Assembly (NCBI RefSeq): GCF_044762665.1
Contig: NZ_JBIWES010000006.1
Location: 186,001-250,000, forward strand
From: Peribacillus frigoritolerans_B
GTDB taxonomy: Bacteria; Bacillota; Bacilli; Bacillales; DSM-1321
DNA: 64,000 bases
Direction of reading: 5' to 3'
Shown: positions 61,501 to 64,000 of the stretch, one piece after another
How the letters are laid out: the number at the start of each line of letters is the position of its first letter
How positions within the stretch are numbered: the first letter of the stretch is position 1
Program-made: the position numbers and the translations under genes
The notes under the pieces: model-generated
What the model was told of the DNA's origin: nothing
The model's input: the letters and a program-made list of their open reading frames with translations, nothing else
Database searches by the model: none

Positions 61501-64000
61501 CATCTCGTTTGAATTCAACAAATCATTATTCAATAAAACGACGATTCAAAGAATGGCCAGTAATTTTCAGCATTGGCTGCAAGAGGTTACAACCCAGGAA
61601 AACAAGCGGATAAAGGACATTACCTACTTAGAGCCTGAACAGTTGCAATCAATAATCGAAATGGGGACAGGCAATGTAAATCAAGAAGTGGAAGATCATC
61701 GCTTTGAAGATGTAATAACCAGGTTTGAGAAAAAAGTAAGGACAAATTTCACTGATGTTGCCATTGTTCATGGTGATGAGCAGGTGACGTATAGCGAATT
61801 AAATGCCCGGGCAAATCAGGTGGCGCAACGCTTATTCCTAAACCATGTAGGTGTAGAGGATAGAATTGGGATTTTTATGGATCGATCGATCAATATGGTT
61901 ACGGCCATTTTAGCCATTATGAAAGTTGGGGCGGCATATGTACCTTTGGACCCGTCACAACCAGTGTCACGGCTGAAACATATGATTGAGGATTCTCAAA
62001 TCACATATTGTTTAAGTAATGAAGCAGGACTTCCAAAGTATCCTGGTGATGAAGGAAAACTATTATGTATCGAAGACATACTAAAAGAACGGGAAATGGA
62101 GTGCTCAGAATTCGATTCAAGAAAGATATCGGAAAGTGATCTGGCCTATATCATCTACACTTCAGGAACAACGGGAAAACCTAAAGGGGTCATGATTGAG
62201 CATGGAGGGTTGGCTAACCTCTGTAATTGGCATATCAATTATTATTCAGTCGATGGAAATGATGCAGCAGTACTGGTTTCGAATACATCTTTTGACGCTT
62301 CCGTTTGGGAGATATTCCCTTACCTGACGAATGGGAATAAACTCCTGATACTGGATTACTATGATTTATTGGATGTAGAAATCCTTTCGGAGAAGATGGA
62401 AAAGGAGAAAGTCACACTCGCGTTTTTTTCAACGGGACTGCTCGAGCAATTATTTATAAACGATATGAAATTCCCAGAATCAATCAGAGCTATTTTGACA
62501 GGGGGAGATCGTTTAAAAACGATACCCGATCGTTTGAGTTTTGATTTATATAATAATTATGGTCCAACGGAGGGCACTGTCGTTTCGACAGCATATAAGG
62601 TACTTCCAAGTGATGATACAGTGATTCCGATCGGAAGGCCAATATTAAATGCAGAAGCATACGTGTTCAATTCCAGGATGAAGCCTACTCCTATAGGTCA
62701 AATAGGCGAGCTGTATATCGGCGGGAAAGGCATTGCAAGGGGATATATAAATAATCCGGAGAAAAACGATGAAAGCTTTATTCCTAATCCGTTCAGTCCC
62801 TCAAGGAAACTATATAAAACTGGAGATTTAGTTAAGTATGCCGAGGATGGAAATCTACTATTTGCAGGTAGAGCTGATGACCAAGTGAAAATCCGGGGAT
62901 ATCGTATCGAACTGGGAGAGGTCAGTGCAGTTCTGAATAAATGCACGGGTATAAAGGATTGCTTCATAGCGATAAAAGAAGAATCTAAATCGAAGAAATT
63001 CATCATTGCCTATTATATCGCCGACAATGACCTAGAAGAAAATTATATCCGGGATTATATGAAGAATCACCTTCCCCACTATATGATTCCTTCATATTTC
63101 ATTAAACTGGAGTCCTTTCCGCTAACCGTTAACGGCAAAGTGGATGCGAAGAGCCTGCCGGATACAAAAACGAATTCGGAAGGAGCCAACAGTAAAAGTG
63201 TCATTAATGGAACGGAACAAAAATTGTTAAAGATATGGAAAGAGGTGCTGAATAATCAGGAAATAACCATCTTTGATAACTTTTTCCAATGTGGAGGAGA
63301 CTCCATCCTAAGCATTCAAATTTGTTCACTTGCCAAGAAAGAAAATCTTCACATCACTTCAAAAAACATCTTTGAAAAACAAAGTATCGAAGAGCTGGCA
63401 AAGGTTGTGGAATTGACGGGCGATTTAACGATAACTCAGTCTGATGTTTTTGGAAAGGCACCATTTACACCTATTCAAAGTTGGTTTTTCACTCAACAAA
63501 TAAATAATTATAATCATTGGAATCAATCTGTAACGTTAAAGGGCTATCCGCAATTGAATGAGAAGCGGCTGCAAAGAATCATGGCCCATATCGTCAGACA
63601 TCATGATGGGCTCAGATCAAGATTCAATAGAGAAGAATCATTTTCGCAGGTGGAAGAGCATATCGACCCGTCTGAAAATTGGACTTTGAATTACGTAAAT
63701 CTATCAAACGTGAATAAGGACAAACAGGAACGGGAAATAGCTAGACTCGGGATCGATGCACAGCAGGGCATCAACATATCAAACGGACCGCTAATGAAAA
63801 TAGTATGCATCAATACAGATCAAAACGAGCATGAAATCATTTGGATCATTCATCATTTACTTGTTGATGGGGTTTCCTGGAGAATCTTGATCGAAGATTT
63901 TGACCAGCTATACATGCAAGATATAAACAATCAGGAACTAAAACTGGATAGTAAAACGACATCATATAAGGAATGGGCGAATAGCCTAAACCAATATAAA
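58511..64000 (+). CDS. Non-ribosomal peptide synthetase, N-terminal 1830 residues (cut by window)
   Basis: The frame starts at ATG 58511 (GGGGGAAA upstream) and is open to the edge. Domains: A1 (about 10-490; TSGSTGKPKG ~153), T1 (about 500-575; ESGMNSLS, Ser ~546), C (about 595-1010; HHIIFDGWS ~736), A2 (about 1070-1540; TSGTTGKPKG ~1216), T2 (about 1560-1630; CGGDSILS ~1597), E (from about 1640; PIQSWFFTQ and HHLLVDGVSWRIL ~1780). No starter C domain. Hand-read PheA-numbered codes: A1 D F W N I G M V H (threonine), A2 D A W F L G N V V (leucine); the E domain makes D-Leu. So the chain starts Thr-D-Leu. Later modules are outside. Confidence 0.9.
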   Translation, partial: MMNMNSLANLFEESVREYGDNIAVRNKDRQFTYKETNILANKMAMYIKDKGINKGDNVGIYIEKSEHVLFLIIALLKSGVTYVPIDPKSPDKRVKHIIKNSELKLLIGDKSNISDIDCNYVSIDEVIENSKEMTGENLHTLIDPEDPAYIIFTSGSTGKPKGVCVSHENVMNLFYGCADLFEFNNKDKWTFFHSYAFDFSVWEMWGAWIYGGEVVVVSFEESRNPISFVELLISTETTVFNCTPSAFFEVSGELINRQNELSLKYIIFGGEALNFKKLTQWFSPENGRLPKLINMYGITETTVHVTYKEIANSDVEKGITNIGKVLPHLGFKVMNQNGEEVTGDEEGELYVSGKGVSLGYYKNPMMNKMKFTDIDNVRYYKSGDVVKLLDDGDLQYISRNDEQVQLRGFRIELGEIESAYNDLQNIKNAVVTMDKAFNDDMHLFLYYVADEELAAGYLRESVKSSLPTYMIPSYFIKVDNIPLTVNGKLDKSLLPKFIIKDCEAPSNIKSPADKTISEKVRELVVSIIGNGVINNNHSLLESGMNSLSIMRLIVNIKNQFQIEIAPSVLLENDTIMKLSQVIEARQKEEVKQEYTPINMNARNTYPLTYEQENLWFIHQTNVDKSLYNIVFSYEIAGAVNEGNLELSLDKLSNKHQILKSVIREEAGMGILAFDESIHHYINYFDVSDIPSDMQEEKMNHFVKEETERQFDLGNGPLLSITLVKTNEREYQLLCNIHHIIFDGWSIPLMINDWFAIYEQIENGQRNDEDNQSIQYGDYALWQKNSPNYVTSKDNEFWSNELTALRQKSFLQYDHQKAGEGKSTSDIISFLLPKEIQDNLESLHKKTKSTLFMSLLTAYQTFLSVYFDEGEVVVGSPLAKRNHVETEQLIGYFVNTLPFKLNVSQEDSFEEILRKNIKNIAGVFDHQNLPTKEILKYISAERTMGNTPLFDTVFVLQNNQKEKLAYRNFKLKPKKINTFKAKFDLVVQAEEMDEDDLVISFEFNKSLFNKTTIQRMASNFQHWLQEVTTQENKRIKDITYLEPEQLQSIIEMGTGNVNQEVEDHRFEDVITRFEKKVRTNFTDVAIVHGDEQVTYSELNARANQVAQRLFLNHVGVEDRIGIFMDRSINMVTAILAIMKVGAAYVPLDPSQPVSRLKHMIEDSQITYCLSNEAGLPKYPGDEGKLLCIEDILKEREMECSEFDSRKISESDLAYIIYTSGTTGKPKGVMIEHGGLANLCNWHINYYSVDGNDAAVLVSNTSFDASVWEIFPYLTNGNKLLILDYYDLLDVEILSEKMEKEKVTLAFFSTGLLEQLFINDMKFPESIRAILTGGDRLKTIPDRLSFDLYNNYGPTEGTVVSTAYKVLPSDDTVIPIGRPILNAEAYVFNSRMKPTPIGQIGELYIGGKGIARGYINNPEKNDESFIPNPFSPSRKLYKTGDLVKYAEDGNLLFAGRADDQVKIRGYRIELGEVSAVLNKCTGIKDCFIAIKEESKSKKFIIAYYIADNDLEENYIRDYMKNHLPHYMIPSYFIKLESFPLTVNGKVDAKSLPDTKTNSEGANSKSVINGTEQKLLKIWKEVLNNQEITIFDNFFQCGGDSILSIQICSLAKKENLHITSKNIFEKQSIEELAKVVELTGDLTITQSDVFGKAPFTPIQSWFFTQQINNYNHWNQSVTLKGYPQLNEKRLQRIMAHIVRHHDGLRSRFNREESFSQVEEHIDPSENWTLNYVNLSNVNKDKQEREIARLGIDAQQGINISNGPLMKIVCINTDQNEHEIIWIIHHLLVDGVSWRILIEDFDQLYMQDINNQELKLDSKTTSYKEWANSLNQYK

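Noticed and set aside
57141..64000. Bacillibactin-type (dhb) siderophore cluster
   Set aside because: No isochorismate/DHB genes in view, and codes give Thr and Leu rather than DHB, Gly and Thr; the Fur-like box alone does not make it a catecholate pathway.

Overview
The window is chromosomal DNA of a low-GC, endospore-forming Firmicute of the family Bacillaceae. The evidence is the gene order: the left third follows the Bacillus subtilis yfk-yfj region (yfkK, yfkI, yfkH, yfkF, chaA/yfkE, yfkD, yfkAB, pdaA/yfjS, yfjP, rlmCD/yfjO), and a spore-type gdh-glcU pair, AGGAGG-like ribosome binding sites and many U-tailed terminator hairpins are present. A Peribacillus/Bacillus simplex-like host is my guess and is not proven by the sequence. 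I saw no rRNA, tRNA, CRISPR array or complete insertion sequence.

Layout. 1-16140 is mostly conserved core: the 5' part of moeA, stress and membrane genes, a PfeT/ZosA-type metal ATPase with a Fur/PerR-like palindrome, a Ca2+/H+ exchanger, the radical-SAM protein YfkAB, class I fumarase, the spore-cortex deacetylase PdaA, an alkyladenine glycosylase and an rRNA methyltransferase. 16140-17620 is a gene graveyard: the C-terminal pieces of two unrelated dehydrogenase genes are fused tail-in, followed by two families of interspersed palindromic repeats and a small unlisted protein gene. 17976-21888 holds threonine catabolism (kbl-tdh) with an amino-acid permease. 22000-32200 is a mixed metabolic stretch: a start-less frame, an RNA-polymerase-alpha-CTD-like protein, coaA, mqo, a K+ channel, a YjiH family protein and a polar amino-acid ABC importer.

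32426-41821 is an accessory locus: a large secreted PIG-L deacetylase stands divergent from an operon of ROK regulator, Fbp/Afu-type ABC importer (three genes) and an argininosuccinate-lyase-like enzyme. Two near-identical 21-bp operator-like sites sit in the shared intergenic region. 42183-50250 holds transporters (SSS symporter with DUF3311 partner, CycA under a glycine riboswitch, a second YbxG-type permease) and gdh-glcU. Two clusters of short TCACGAGT-core direct repeats lie in this part.

50460-64000 is the most interesting region. A helix-turn-helix regulator is divergent from a five-gene operon (a YxlE-like membrane protein and two ABC-2 transporters). After it come an orphan IS3-type OrfA and a second operon encoding a phosphopantetheinyl transferase, a membrane protein and a non-ribosomal peptide synthetase cut by the window end. 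Both operons carry the same 18-bp Fur-like sequence at their promoters, so they look like one iron-responsive biosynthesis/export system. The NRPS reads A-T-C-A-T-E; hand-extracted specificity codes predict threonine then D-leucine as the first residues. The product is unknown to me.
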